A DNA stretch of 64,000 bases from DATBSL01 sp963729875 (lineage in GTDB: Bacteria > Acidobacteriota > Vicinamibacteria > Fen-336). The notes beneath the pieces were generated by a model that was not told where the DNA came from, made no database searches, and saw only the letters and a program-made list of their open reading frames with translations. The stretch covers positions 1,116,001-1,180,000 of the forward strand of contig CAVSPR010000004.1 in the NCBI GenBank assembly GCA_963729875.1, in the 5' to 3' direction. This document shows positions 8,844 through 18,255 of the stretch, piece after piece. Position 1 is the stretch's first letter. The number at the start of each line of letters is the position of its first letter. The translations under genes and the position numbers were made by a program.

Positions 8844-10594
8844 GCACGCCGGTCGTCTTCCAGTACCAGCAGGCGCTCGACGCGTTCCGGCGGGAGGGAC
8901 GCGAGCCTCCCCTGCTGAAGCGGATGTCGGAGCTCATCTCGCTCCTCGACCTGAGCACGACCCTCGGATCGACCCTCAGCGGGGCCGAGATCCTCGATGC
9001 GGCGCTCCTCATCGTGATGGGCGAGCTCCAGGTCTCGCGCGGCGCGCTCTTCGTCGCGGAGGAGGGAGGGCGCTACCGCCGTCGGGCCGCCCGGGGCCTC
9101 GGGCCCGGGGTGCCCGAGGAGATCGAGCGAGCGGAGGTGCCCGAGGGGCCGTTCGCCCCGGGACCCGGCGATGACAGCCTTGCCGACGCGGGCTTCGCCC
9201 TCGTGTGCCCGGTGCGCAAGGCCGGCCGGCCGATCGCCCTCCTCGGGCTCGGCCCCCGGGCCGAGGGCCGCCCGTTCGGCCCGGAGGAGACGGGCTTTCT
9301 CGAGAGCCTGGCCGCCTGCGCGGCGACGCCGATCGAGAACGGACTCATCTACGAGGAGCTGCGGCGGGTCAACCGCACGCTGTCCATCAAGGTCTACCAG
9401 CTCCACAGCCTCTTCGACATCGGGCGCGAGCTGACGGCCAGCCTGGACGAGGAGTCGATCGAGCGCCTCGTGACCACCACCGTCATGGGCCACTTCCTCG
9501 TCTCACGCTGCGCGCTCTTCCGCCTCGGTCCCGAGGGCCTCGACCTCGCCCACGCCCGGGGCCTGAAGCCAGGAGAGGTGCCGGCGCGGGTGCCCGGCGC
9601 ACCGGACACGCTGGTCCACGGCCTCACCGGGGCTCGACGCGTGGCCGACCTTCCGGAGGGCGTCCTGAAGGACGCCCTCTCGCGCTCGCGCTTCGCGCTG
9701 GCCGCGCCGCTGGCGGCCGGGGACCGGTTGAGCGGCCTCCTCGCGGTGGGCGAGCGGCCGGGCTCCCGGGCCTTCGGCGAAGAGGACCTCGACTTCGCGA
9801 CGGCACTGGCCCGGCAGACCCAGGCGGCGCTCGACGGCGCGCGGGCCCACCGCGTGCGCCTCGAGAAGGAGCGGCAGGACCGCGACCTGCAGATCGCCCG
9901 CGGGATCCAGCAGAGCCTCTTCCCGAAGGGGGCGCCGCGGGTCGAGGGCTTCGAGCTGACCGCGCAGAGCCGCTCGTGCTTCGAGGTCGGGGGCGACTAC
10001 TACGACTTCATCCCGCTGGAGGGCGGGCGGGTCGGGCTGGTGACCGCCGACGTGTCGGGAAAGGGGACCCCGGCGAGCCTCATGATGGCCTCCGTCCACG
10101 CGTGGCTCCAGGCCACGGCCGGCACCGCGCGGCCCACCCAGGTGCTCGAGCGGCTGAACCGCTTCCTGTACGCCAACACCCAGACGAGCCGATACGTGAC
10201 GCTGTTCTACGGCGAGCTCGACCCGGCCCACCGACGGCTCGTCTACGTCAACGCCGGCCACGTGCCTCCGTACCTGAGGCGCGCGGACGGGCGCGACGAG
10301 CGCCTGACCGCCGGCGGCCCCGTGATCGGCCTGCTCGAGGACGTGACCCTCGAGGCGGCCGAGCTCGTCCTCGACCCGGGGGACCTCCTCGCCGTGGTGA
10401 CCGACGGCGTGACGGAGGCCCTCGACCCTTCCGGCGACGAGTTCGGGGACGAGCGGGTGCGCCGGACCCTGGCCGCCTCCGCGGAGCGCGGGGCCGCGGC
10501 CGCGCTCGACGCCCTGGTGGCGGCCGTGGACGGCTGGACCGGGCCCGCCGGTTGCACGGACGACCTCACCGCGCTCATCCTGAGGGCCACATGA
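8840..10594 (+). CDS. GAF-domain PP2C phosphatase, RsbU/SpoIIE type
   Basis: A 584-residue signal-responsive phosphatase that should remove phosphate from the STAS antagonist and so switch the module on. Two GAF-like sensor regions occupy roughly residues 25-170 and 185-335. A short coiled stretch rich in charged residues (HRVRLEKERQDRDLQIARGI) leads into the PP2C domain from about 360, with FEVGGDYYDFIPL, GLVTADVSGKGTPASLMMA, VYVNAGHVPPYLRR and VVTDGVTEALDPSGDEFG; the metal-binding aspartates in GGDYYD, ADVSGKG and VTDG are present. No membrane segment is seen, so the sensed signal is cytoplasmic. The stop overlaps the cysS start (ATGA). Confidence 0.88.
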   Translation: MSTPVVFQYQQALDAFRREGREPPLLKRMSELISLLDLSTTLGSTLSGAEILDAALLIVMGELQVSRGALFVAEEGGRYRRRAARGLGPGVPEEIERAEVPEGPFAPGPGDDSLADAGFALVCPVRKAGRPIALLGLGPRAEGRPFGPEETGFLESLAACAATPIENGLIYEELRRVNRTLSIKVYQLHSLFDIGRELTASLDEESIERLVTTTVMGHFLVSRCALFRLGPEGLDLAHARGLKPGEVPARVPGAPDTLVHGLTGARRVADLPEGVLKDALSRSRFALAAPLAAGDRLSGLLAVGERPGSRAFGEEDLDFATALARQTQAALDGARAHRVRLEKERQDRDLQIARGIQQSLFPKGAPRVEGFELTAQSRSCFEVGGDYYDFIPLEGGRVGLVTADVSGKGTPASLMMASVHAWLQATAGTARPTQVLERLNRFLYANTQTSRYVTLFYGELDPAHRRLVYVNAGHVPPYLRRADGRDERLTAGGPVIGLLEDVTLEAAELVLDPGDLLAVVTDGVTEALDPSGDEFGDERVRRTLAASAERGAAAALDALVAAVDGWTGPAGCTDDLTALILRAT

Positions 10595-12000
10595 CCCACG
10601 AGCTGAGGCTGTTCAACACGCTGAGCGGGCGCGTCGAGACGCTCGTCCCCGTCGCCCCCCCCGAGGTGGGCTTCTACGCGTGCGGGCCGACGGTCTACAA
10701 CCGCGCCCACGTCGGAAACTTCCGGACGCTGGTCGCCACGGACGTGCTGCGCCGCGCGCTGCGGCACCTCGGCTACCGCGTCCGCGAGGTCATGAACGTG
10801 ACCGACGTGGACGACCGGATCATCCAGAAGGCGCAGGAAGCGGGGAAGGACCTGCGGGAGTTCACCGCGCAGTACATCCGCGCCTTCGAGGAGGACATGG
10901 CGACGCTGCGCCTCGAGCGCCCGGAGCACATGCCCCGGGCGACCGAGCACATCGCGGAGATGATCCAGCTCATCGAGAGGCTCCAGGCGCGCGGCCACAC
11001 CTACACCGCGGAGGGCAGCGTCTACTTCCGGATCGCCTCGTTCCCGGACTACGGGCGGCTCGCGCGGCTCGACGTCGCGGGCATCCAGGCGGGGGCGCGG
11101 GTCGACACGGACAAGTACGACAAGGAGAACGCCCGCGACTTCGTGCTGTGGAAGTTCAAGAGCGACGAGCCGGAGTGGGCGCAGTGGGACGCCCCGTTCG
11201 GGAAGGGGCGGCCCGGCTGGCACATCGAGTGCTCCGCCATGAGCATGAAGTATCTCGGCGAGACCTTCGACCTGCACGCCGGGGGGGAGGACCTCATCTT
11301 CCCCCACCACGAGAACGAGATCGCCCAGAGCACGTGCGGCACGGGCCGTCTCTTCGCACGGCACTGGATGCACGTGAAGCACCTGCTGATCGACAACGAG
11401 ACGATGTCGAAGAGCAAGGGCAACTTCTTCACCATCCCCGACCTTCTGGAGAGAGGGCACTCGGCGGAGTCGATCCGCTACCTGCTCGCGGGCTCGCACT
11501 ACCGCAAGCCGCTCAACTTCGGCTTCGAGGGCCTGCACCACGCGAAGGCGGCCCTCGAGCGCGTCCACGGCCTCGCGGCTCGGCTCGGCGAGGTCGAGGA
11601 GGGGGGCGGGGCGGGGCCGGCCGCCGCGGCCTGCGAGGAGGCCCGGCGTGCGTTCGACGCGGCCCTGGCCGACGACCTCAACACCCCCGAGGCGCTGGCC
11701 GCGGTCCACGGCCTCGTGGGACGCGCGAACGGGCTGCTGGCCGACCGCGCCCTGACCGGGGCCGGCGCGCGGCGTGTCAGGGCCGAGCTCGAGGCCATGG
11801 ACGCCGTGTTCGGGGTGCTGCTGCCCGCGGCGGAGCCGGACCGCCTTTCGGCCGAGGAGCAGGCTCTCTTCGACGAGCGGCAGGAGTCCCGGCGCCGGCG
11901 GGAGTTCGCGCGCGCGGACGAGGCGCGGGCCCGGCTGGAGGCGCTTGGCGTGGTGCTCGAGGACACCGCGAAGGGCACGCGCTGGCGGCGGAAGAAGTGA
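10591..12000 (+). CDS. cysS: Cysteinyl-tRNA synthetase
   Basis: Charges tRNA-Cys with cysteine. At 469 residues it is of normal size for this class I synthetase. Visible are CGPTVYNRAHVGNFRT (zinc ligand Cys and HIGH-like HVGN), VTDVDDRIIQKA, GWHIECSAMSMKYLG with zinc-binding Cys, DLHAGGEDLIFPHHENEIAQ, and the KMSKS loop as MSKSKGNFFTI. ATG 10591 overlaps the stop of the phosphatase gene by four bases. The matching tRNA-Cys gene lies about 570 bases downstream. Confidence 0.97.
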   Translation: MTHELRLFNTLSGRVETLVPVAPPEVGFYACGPTVYNRAHVGNFRTLVATDVLRRALRHLGYRVREVMNVTDVDDRIIQKAQEAGKDLREFTAQYIRAFEEDMATLRLERPEHMPRATEHIAEMIQLIERLQARGHTYTAEGSVYFRIASFPDYGRLARLDVAGIQAGARVDTDKYDKENARDFVLWKFKSDEPEWAQWDAPFGKGRPGWHIECSAMSMKYLGETFDLHAGGEDLIFPHHENEIAQSTCGTGRLFARHWMHVKHLLIDNETMSKSKGNFFTIPDLLERGHSAESIRYLLAGSHYRKPLNFGFEGLHHAKAALERVHGLAARLGEVEEGGGAGPAAAACEEARRAFDAALADDLNTPEALAAVHGLVGRANGLLADRALTGAGARRVRAELEAMDAVFGVLLPAAEPDRLSAEEQALFDERQESRRRREFARADEARARLEALGVVLEDTAKGTRWRRKK

Positions 12001-12371
12001 CGCCGTCGCGTCCCCGCGGCCCGCACCGCGGGGACCCCGGCGAGGACCTCGCCTGCGAGCACCTGAAGTCCGCGGGCCTGCGGATCCTCGCTCGCAACTA
12101 CCGCTGTCGGGCCGGCGAGGTCGACGTGGTGGCCGAGGACCGCGGCACCGTGGTCTTCGTCGAGGTCAAGGAGCGGGGGGGCGACTCGCACGGGTCGGCG
12201 GTCGAGGCGGTCACTGCGTCCAAGCGCCGAAAGGTGCTCCGGGCGGCCCGCCTGTACGCCGCACAGCACGGCCTCTCGGACTCGCCGACACGGTTCGACG
12301 TCGTGGCGATCGACTGGGGGCAGGACGGCCCCCGCGTGCGCCACTTCGCGGGGGCCTTTGCCGACGATTGA
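11997..12371 (+). CDS. yraN: YraN / UPF0102 family nuclease-fold protein
   Basis: A 124-residue protein with the Holliday-junction-resolvase-like fold: GEDLACEHLKSAGLRILARN, YRCRAGEVDVVAED, TVVFVEVKERGGDSHGSAVE, and a C-terminal RFDVVAID. The E-x-D...E-x-K pattern (GEVDVV, VEVKE) is the restriction-endonuclease-like core. The cellular role of the family is not settled. It starts with GTG 11997, overlapping the cysS stop by four bases, so it is the last gene of the series that begins at 8023. Confidence 0.88.
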   Translation: MTPSRPRGPHRGDPGEDLACEHLKSAGLRILARNYRCRAGEVDVVAEDRGTVVFVEVKERGGDSHGSAVEAVTASKRRKVLRAARLYAAQHGLSDSPTRFDVVAIDWGQDGPRVRHFAGAFADD

Positions 12372-12399
12372 ACTCCGAGCCCGGGTCAGGGGGAGGTCA

Positions 12400-12474
12400 T
12401 GGAGCGGGAAACGGGATTCGAACCCGCGACTTCGACCTTGGCAAGGTCGCACTCTACCACTGAGTTATTCCCGC
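12400..12474 (-). tRNA. tRNA-Gly (anticodon GCC)
   Basis: On the minus strand a complete cloverleaf runs from 12474 to 12400. The acceptor stem is GCGGGAA with TTCCCGC, the D-loop contains CTCAGTGGTAGAG, the anticodon arm GACCTTGCCAAGGTC carries GCC, and the T-arm contains GGTTCGAATCC. Discriminator base T and an encoded CCA end are present. Confidence 0.97.
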
Positions 12475-12487
12475 CCTCAGTGCCTCC

Positions 12488-12516
12488 AAAATACCCACGC
12501 CGCGATCGTTCGTCAA
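12488..12516 (-). promoter_or_regulatory. tRNA-Gly promoter
   Basis: On the minus strand TTGACG (12516-12511), a 17-base spacer and TATTTT (12493-12488) make a near-consensus sigma-70-type promoter; initiation would fall about 6 bases before the mature tRNA. Confidence 0.75.
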
Positions 12517-12529
12517 GCCGCTACCCGCC

Positions 12530-12558
12530 TTGCCGGGGAGGCCCCGCTCCGATATAGT
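12530..12558 (+). promoter_or_regulatory. tRNA-Cys promoter
   Basis: TTGCCG (12530-12535), exactly 17 bases, then TATAGT (12553-12558), followed 8 bases later by the first base of tRNA-Cys. It lies back to back with the tRNA-Gly promoter. Confidence 0.75.
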
Positions 12559-12566
12559 CGCCGCAG

Positions 12567-12642
12567 GGCGGCGTAGCCAAGTGGCTAAGGCGGAGGTCTG
12601 CAAAACCTCTATTCACCGGTTCGACTCCGGTCGCCGCCTCCA
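12567..12642 (+). tRNA. tRNA-Cys (anticodon GCA)
   Basis: A 76-base gene with encoded CCA. Acceptor stem GGCGGCG pairs with CGCCGCC, the D-arm contains AGCCAAGTGGCTAAGG, the anticodon loop CTGCAAA carries GCA (12600-12602), and the T-arm contains CGGTTCGACTCCG. It lies downstream of cysS but is separately promoted. Confidence 0.97.
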
Positions 12643-12792
12643 GCCTCTCCTCTTCGGCCGAAAGCCACGATGTCCCCGGCAGAGGACATTGCTCCCGTCG
12701 AGCCAAAGCGCGAATGCGCTGATTTGAAGGGACTTGTGAGCAGGTTTCCGCTGGCATCCATTCTGCACAGCCCTCGGCCGGACAGCCCGAGA

Positions 12793-12815
12793 GGCTCCCG
12801 GCGGGGCCGGGAGCC
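12793..12815 (+). other. Strong hairpin in the leader of the outer-membrane barrel gene
   Basis: GGCTCCCGG and CCGGGAGCC form a perfect 9-bp stem around a 5-base loop, ending 27 bases before the GTG start. No T-tract follows. It could slow ribosomes, protect the mRNA or end tRNA-Cys transcription. The rest of 12643-12842 shows no gene. Confidence 0.4.
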
Positions 12816-12842
12816 GAGGCGGGCTCGAAAGGAGATGACCCC

Positions 12843-13616
12843 GTGAGACGAGCAACTCTGAGCCTGGCCGTGATGGCCGTCCTGCTCGCCGGCGCGAACC
12901 CCGCGGGCGCGTCCGGATTCGACGTGCGGATTGGCGGCTTCTTTCCCCGCGGCCGGGACTGTGGCATTCCTTCCAGCCGCCCGGCCGAGTACACCCTGTT
13001 CCAGGACGTGTGCGAGCTCTACGTGCCGGAGGGACGGGGCCTGGGCGACCTGGACTGGAAGAGCGAGTTCGACGGGCTGTACGGTGGCGTCGAGTTCAAC
13101 CAGGTGCTGACGGACTACGTGGAGGTCGGAGTGCACTTCGACTACTACAGCAAGACCGTCGACACCTATTACCGCGACTACACGTGGGACGACGGCTCGG
13201 AGATCCGCCAGCAGCTGCGGCTGCGGGCGGCGCCGCTCGGCCTCTCGATCCGCATCCTGCCGACGGGCAAGAACACGAAGCTCGTCCCCTTCGTGGGGGG
13301 CGGCGTCGACGCGATCTTCTACCAGTACGACGAGCACGGGGACTTCGTGTGCTTCCCTCCCTCGAGCGGCACCTGCCGGTTCGACTACGACGTGGTCCCC
13401 GACGCCTTCGTGTCCGAGAGCACGGCCTTCGGCTTCCACGCCCTGGGCGGCCTGCGGGTGTACCTGAACCGGGATTTCGCGATCGTCGGAGAGGGCCGCT
13501 ACCAGTGGGCCAAGGACGACATGGGGGACGACTTCGCGCCGAACGAGCCGGGGCTCGTGAACCGGATCGACCTGTCGGGGTGGACGTTCACGGTCGGCCT
13601 CCACACGAGGTTCTGA
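12843..13616 (+). CDS. Outer-membrane beta-barrel protein
   Basis: A 257-residue exported protein. The first 23 residues are a signal peptide (MRRATLSLAVMAVLLAGANPAGAS). The rest alternates polar and hydrophobic residues as in a beta-barrel (YGGVEFNQVLTDYVEVGVHF, QLRLRAAPLGLSIRI, LVPFVGGGVDAIFYQYDE, GLRVYLNRDFAIVGEGRYQW) and ends in aromatic Phe after FTVGLHTRF, the classical signal for the barrel-assembly machinery. It most resembles opacity/OmpW-type 8-stranded barrels. Two cysteine pairs (residues ~40 and ~59; ~170 and ~178) may form disulfides. The start is GTG 12843, placed after an AAAGGAG ribosome site. Ligand unknown. Confidence 0.75.
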   Translation: MRRATLSLAVMAVLLAGANPAGASGFDVRIGGFFPRGRDCGIPSSRPAEYTLFQDVCELYVPEGRGLGDLDWKSEFDGLYGGVEFNQVLTDYVEVGVHFDYYSKTVDTYYRDYTWDDGSEIRQQLRLRAAPLGLSIRILPTGKNTKLVPFVGGGVDAIFYQYDEHGDFVCFPPSSGTCRFDYDVVPDAFVSESTAFGFHALGGLRVYLNRDFAIVGEGRYQWAKDDMGDDFAPNEPGLVNRIDLSGWTFTVGLHTRF

Positions 13617-13662
13617 CCGGGGCGTCGCCGCCCGCCCGCCCCACTCCGGCGGATCGGCCTGA

Positions 13663-13668
13663 TATCAT
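13663..13668 (+). promoter_or_regulatory. Candidate -10 box of ctpA (leaderless)
   Basis: TATCAT ends 6 bases before the ATG at 13675, so transcription would begin at or next to the start codon. No Shine-Dalgarno sequence fits in the gap. Confidence 0.4.
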
Positions 13669-13674
13669 GGTCAC

Positions 13675-15393
13675 ATGAAGCTCTCCCGCCTGGGTGCGGT
13701 TTCCGTGGGTCTTCTCGTCGGATCGACGCTGGCCGGAGGCCTGCTCGGCGAACGCGCGCTGGCCGGCGGGGGGCGCCTGACCGAGCAGATGCGCCTCTAC
13801 ACCGCGATGATGGACGTGGTGCAGCGCGAGTACGTGGAGGAGGTGCCGAGCGACCGCCTCGTGTCCGCGTCCGTCCGGGAGCTGCTCCGAACGCTGGATC
13901 CCCACTCGAACTTCTTCGAGCAGAAGGATTACCAGACGATGCAGGAGCGGCAGCGGGGCCAGTACTACGGCCTCGGGATCACCGTGCAGTCGATCGACGG
14001 GAACATCACGGTGGTCGCCCTGTTCGAGGGGACGCCGGCCCACCGCCTCGGCATCCGCCCCGGGGACGTCATCAGCCGCATCGAGGGCGAGGACGCGCGG
14101 GGGATGGCGATCGACGACGCGGTCAAGCGGCTCCGGGGGCCCAAGGGCACGCCGGTGCGCGTGACCATCGCCCGGCAGGGCTACGAGGAGCCCCTCGAGT
14201 TCACGGTGATCCGCGACGTGATCCCGCTGCACTCGGTGCCCTACGCGTTCATGGCCAGCCGGAGCGTGGGTTACATCCGTCTCACGGACTTCAACGAGAC
14301 CACCGCCTGCCGGCCGGGAGAAGGAGAAGGCTGCGAGCGGGAGCTGGAGAAGGCCCTGCGCGACCTCAAGCGCGAGGGCGCGACATCGTTCATCCTCGAC
14401 ATCCGCGACAACCCCGGCGGGCTGCTGGACCAGGCCTTCAACGTGTCGAACATCTTCTTGAAGAAGGGCCAGCTCGTGGTCTTCACGCGGGGTCGGTCTC
14501 GCCGGGACGAGTCGAACTACATCACGGAGGAGCAGACCCCGTGGTCGGACGTGCCGCTCGTGGTGCTGACCTCGAGGCACAGCGCGAGCGCGAGCGAGAT
14601 CGTGGCGGGGGCGCTGCAGGACCACGACCGGGCCCTCATCGTGGGCGAGACGACGTTCGGCAAGGGCCTCGTCCAGACGATCATGCCGCTGCGCAACGTG
14701 CGCGGCTACGCGCTCGCGCTCACCACCGCGCGGTACTACACGCCCTCGGGGCGCTCCATCCAGCGCGACTACGCCACGACGGCGCTCGAGGAGTACTACG
14801 CGCCGCACGACCGCAAGCCCTGCGACCAGGGCAGCGGCGAGGTGAAGCTGACGGACGCGGGGAGGAAGGTCTACGGGGGAGACGGCATCACCCCCGACTA
14901 CTGCGTGGAGCCCGAGGCCCCCTCCAAGTTCGTCTCCTACCTCATCGCCCGCCAGGCGTTCGCCGGCTTCGCCCGCGGCTTCGATGCCGTGGCGGCCCAG
15001 GACCAGGCCGCGATCGCGGGGACGGGGACCCGCTCGCGCTCGACGGGCAAGATGAAGCCGGTCTCGAAGGACTTCGTGGCGGATGACACCGTGCTCGCTG
15101 ACTTCCGGAGCTACCTCGACTCCCGGAAGCTGCGCTACACCGTGGCCGACCTCGATTCCAGCCGGGCGGCCCTCGTCCAGCAGATCGAGGAGGAGGTCCT
15201 GCGGCAGGTGATCGGCGAAGGGGAGGCGCGCCGGCGCAGCCTGGCCTGGGACCCCCAGGTTCGCAAGGCGCTCGACCTCGTGTCGCGGGCCGAGATGCTC
15301 CTCCGCGACCCCAAGGCGTACGTGGCCGAGCGGGAGCGTGACCGCCGGCTCGCGGACGCGGCGGGCGGCCCCGGCCCCACCGCCCGGCCGTAG
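13675..15393 (+). CDS. ctpA: Carboxyl-terminal processing protease, S41 family
   Basis: A periplasmic serine protease that cleaves substrates near the C-terminus; 572 residues. An N-terminal signal or anchor (LGAVSVGLLVGSTLAGGLLG) is followed by the PDZ domain near 95-180 (GLGITVQSIDGNITVVALFE, GTPAHRLGIRPGDVISRIEG). The catalytic core has FILDIRDNPGGLLDQAFNVS, the nucleophile Ser in SRHSASASEIVAGAL near 306 and the Lys of TTFGKGLVQTI near 330. The C-terminal extension (about 430-572) is charged and helical and longer than in the short family members. Likely roles are envelope protein turnover or processing; no substrate is indicated by the neighbours. Confidence 0.9.
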   Translation: MKLSRLGAVSVGLLVGSTLAGGLLGERALAGGGRLTEQMRLYTAMMDVVQREYVEEVPSDRLVSASVRELLRTLDPHSNFFEQKDYQTMQERQRGQYYGLGITVQSIDGNITVVALFEGTPAHRLGIRPGDVISRIEGEDARGMAIDDAVKRLRGPKGTPVRVTIARQGYEEPLEFTVIRDVIPLHSVPYAFMASRSVGYIRLTDFNETTACRPGEGEGCERELEKALRDLKREGATSFILDIRDNPGGLLDQAFNVSNIFLKKGQLVVFTRGRSRRDESNYITEEQTPWSDVPLVVLTSRHSASASEIVAGALQDHDRALIVGETTFGKGLVQTIMPLRNVRGYALALTTARYYTPSGRSIQRDYATTALEEYYAPHDRKPCDQGSGEVKLTDAGRKVYGGDGITPDYCVEPEAPSKFVSYLIARQAFAGFARGFDAVAAQDQAAIAGTGTRSRSTGKMKPVSKDFVADDTVLADFRSYLDSRKLRYTVADLDSSRAALVQQIEEEVLRQVIGEGEARRRSLAWDPQVRKALDLVSRAEMLLRDPKAYVAERERDRRLADAAGGPGPTARP

Positions 15394-15432
15394 CCGAGCC
15401 GGCGGTCGCCGCCCCGGGCCCGCGGGGCGTGC

Positions 15433-15438
15433 TAGCAT
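15433..15438 (+). promoter_or_regulatory. Candidate -10 box of uvrA
   Basis: TAGCAT ends 11 bases before ATG 15450, implying a leader of only about 5 bases. Confidence 0.35.
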
Positions 15439-15449
15439 GAAGTTTTGCC

Positions 15450-18205
15450 ATGCCCGCCGACATCGTCCTCAAGGGAGTCCGCGTCCACAACCTGAAGGGG
15501 GTCGACGTCGTGATCCCGACCCGCCGCCTGGTCGTGATCACCGGCGTGTCCGGCTCCGGCAAGAGCAGCCTGGCCTTCGACACGCTGTACGCGGAGGGCC
15601 AGCGGCGCTACGTGGAGAGCCTCTCCTCGTACGCGCGCCAGTTCCTGGAGCGCATGGAGAAGCCGCGGGTGGACGAGGTGGACGGGATCTGTCCCGCCAT
15701 CGCCATACGGCAGCGGGCGCTCTCCCGCAGCCCGCGGTCGACGGTGGCCACGGCCACCGAGGTCCACGACCACCTGCGCCTCCTGTTCGCCCGGGCCGGA
15801 CGGACGGTGTGCGACGGTTGCGGGAACGAGGTACGCCGCGACTCGGCGGCGAGCGTCGCGGAGCGGCTCCTGTCCGAGCCCGCCGGCACCCGGGTGCTCG
15901 TCGCATTCGACCCGCCGGAGCCTCTCGACGCCGAGTCGCTCGCCGGCCTGCGCAAGCGGGGGTACACGCGCCTGCTCGCGGGGGACGCCGTGGTCGAGGT
16001 CGGGGAGGACGCCGGCTTCGTACCGCCGCCCGGCGCGCGGGTGCTGGTCGACCGTGTGGTCGTCCGGGAGGGCGAGCTCGGCCGCCTCGTCGACTCGCTC
16101 GAGGCCGCGCTGCGGGAGGGGAGCGGCCGCGCGGTCGTCGTCGCGCCGGGGCGCGAGCCGCTGCCCGTCTCGGAGCGGTTCGAGTGCCTCGGCTGCGGCC
16201 GGGCGTTCGTCGAGCCGCAGCCGCGCCTGTTTTCCTTCAACAACCCCTTCGGGGCCTGTCCCACCTGCCACGGCTTCGGCAACCTGATCGAGGTCGACCT
16301 CGACCTGGTGGTGCCCGACAAGCGCAAGAGCCTGGCGGAGGGTGCGATCGAGCCCTGGAACCGGCCGCACTACCGCACCTTCCTGACACAGCTGCGACGC
16401 TTCGCGCGTCGCCGGGGGATTCCCCTCGACGTGCCCTGGTCCTTCCTCGACGAGGGCCACCGCCGGCTGGTGCTCGAGGGCGACGAGGACTTCCCCGGCA
16501 TCCTGGGCTTCTTCCGCTGGCTCGAGGGGCGCAAGTACCGCGTACAGGTGAGGGCGTTCCTCGCACGGTACCGCGGCTACCAGGGCTGTCCCGCCTGCGG
16601 TGGCAGGCGCCTGCGCCCCGAGGCCCTGCAGGTGCGGCTGGGAGGGCTCTCGATCTGCGACGTGGCCGCGCTGCCCGTTCGCTCGGCGCGCCGGTTCCTG
16701 ACCGGGCTCGCGCTCTCACCGCAGGAGGAGGCGATCGCGGGGCGGGTGCGGCGGGAGGTGGACCGGCGGCTGTCGTTCCTCGAGGACGTGGGGCTCGACT
16801 ACCTGGGCCTCGACCGGCCCTCGGCGACGCTCTCGGGAGGGGAGTCGCAGCGCATCGCCCTGGCGGCCGCCCTCGGCACCGGGCTCGTGGGCACGCTCTT
16901 CGTCCTCGACGAGCCGTCGGTCGGCCTGCATCCACGGGACACGGACCGGCTCATCGGCATCCTGAAGGCGCTTCGCGACCAGGGGAACACCGTCGTCGTG
17001 GTGGAGCACGACCCGGCGATCATCGCCGCCGCCGACCACGTGATCGACCTCGGGCCGGGCGCCGGGGACCAGGGCGGCCGCGTGGTGTACCAGGGGCCGG
17101 CGGAGTCGCTGGGCGGCGAGCCGCGGAGCCTCACCGCGAAGTACCTGCGCGGGGACCTCCGCATCCCGGTGCCCGCCAGGCGCCGCCGGGGCAGCGGACT
17201 GTTCCTGCACGTGCGGGACGCCTCGGTGCACAACCTGAAGGGGGTGGACGTGCGCTTCCCCCTCGGGGCCTTCACGGTGGTCACGGGCGTCTCCGGCTCC
17301 GGCAAGTCCACCCTCGTCCACGACGTGCTCTGCTCGCGGCTGGGGCGTCGCCGCGGAGGGGGGACGCGCGGAGCGAGCCGGTCGTGGACGGCACCGAGTA
17401 CGTGGAGGAGCTCGAGGTCGTGGACCAGTCGCCCCTCGGCCGCAGCCCCCGCTCGAATCCCGTGACCTACATGAAGGCCTTCGACGCGATCCGCGACCTG
17501 TTCGCGGCCACGCCCGAGGCGCGCCGCCGCGGGCTCGGGGCGGCGGAGTTCTCCTTCAACATGCCGGGCGGCCGCTGCGAGGCCTGCGGCGGCGACGGCC
17601 GCGTGCGCGTGGACCTGCAGTTCCTGGCGGACGCCTGGCTCGTGTGCGAGACGTGCGGCGGGCGGCGCTACCGGGCGCCGGTCCTGCAGGTCCGCTGGCG
17701 GGGACGGTCGATCGACCAGGTGCTGGACCTCACGGTGCGCGAGGCGCTGCACGCCTTCGCCGGGCAGCCCCGGGTCACGCGGCGCCTCAAGGTCCTGGAG
17801 CAGATCGGGCTGGGCTACCTGCGCCTGGGCCAGCCGGCGAGCACGCTCTCGGGCGGCGAGGCGCAGCGGGTCAAGCTGGCCGCCCACCTGCTCAGGCGCC
17901 CCGGTCCCCGGGTGCTCTACGTGCTCGACGAGCCCACGACGGGGCTGCACATGGGCGACGTGGACGAGCTCCTGAACGCCTTGCAGCGGCTGCTGGACGG
18001 GGGGGCGACGCTCGTCGTCATCGAGCACAACCTGCACGTGATCAAGCAGGCCGACTGGGTCGTCGACCTCGGCCCCGAGGGCGGAGAGGCGGGGGGAAGG
18101 GTCGTCTTCGAGGGCACGCCGGAGGCCCTCGCCGCCCGCGGGGAGGGCCACACGGCCGGCTACCTCCGGTCGGTGCTGGGCCGTGTCGAGGGCGCGACCG
18201 CCTGA
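15450..18205 (+). CDS. uvrA: Excinuclease ABC subunit A (apparent frameshift)
   Basis: Damage-recognition ATPase of nucleotide excision repair; about 918 residues once joined. The first ATPase module has GVSGSGKSSLAFDTLYAEGQ near 31, a short zinc-binding pair CDGCG, the FSFNNPFGACPTCHGFG zinc module and the signature LSGGESQRIALA near 463. The second has GVSGSGKSTLVHDVL near 612, FSFNMPGGRCEACGGDGRV with CETCGG, LSGGEAQRVKLA and LYVLDEPTTGLH. The frame breaks in the G run 17358-17363, between the second Walker A and its zinc module; one added G restores the whole protein. Because both sides are fully conserved, a sequencing error is likelier than a pseudogene. Confidence 0.92.
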
Positions 18206-18240
18206 CCGCGGGGCCGCCCGGCGTCTCGCCGTCCTTCTGC

Positions 18241-18246
18241 TATGAT
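18241..18246 (+). promoter_or_regulatory. Candidate -10 box of the HEAT-repeat gene
   Basis: TATGAT ends 9 bases before ATG 18256, again suggesting an almost leaderless mRNA. Confidence 0.35.
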
Positions 18247-18255
18247 TTCGAGATC

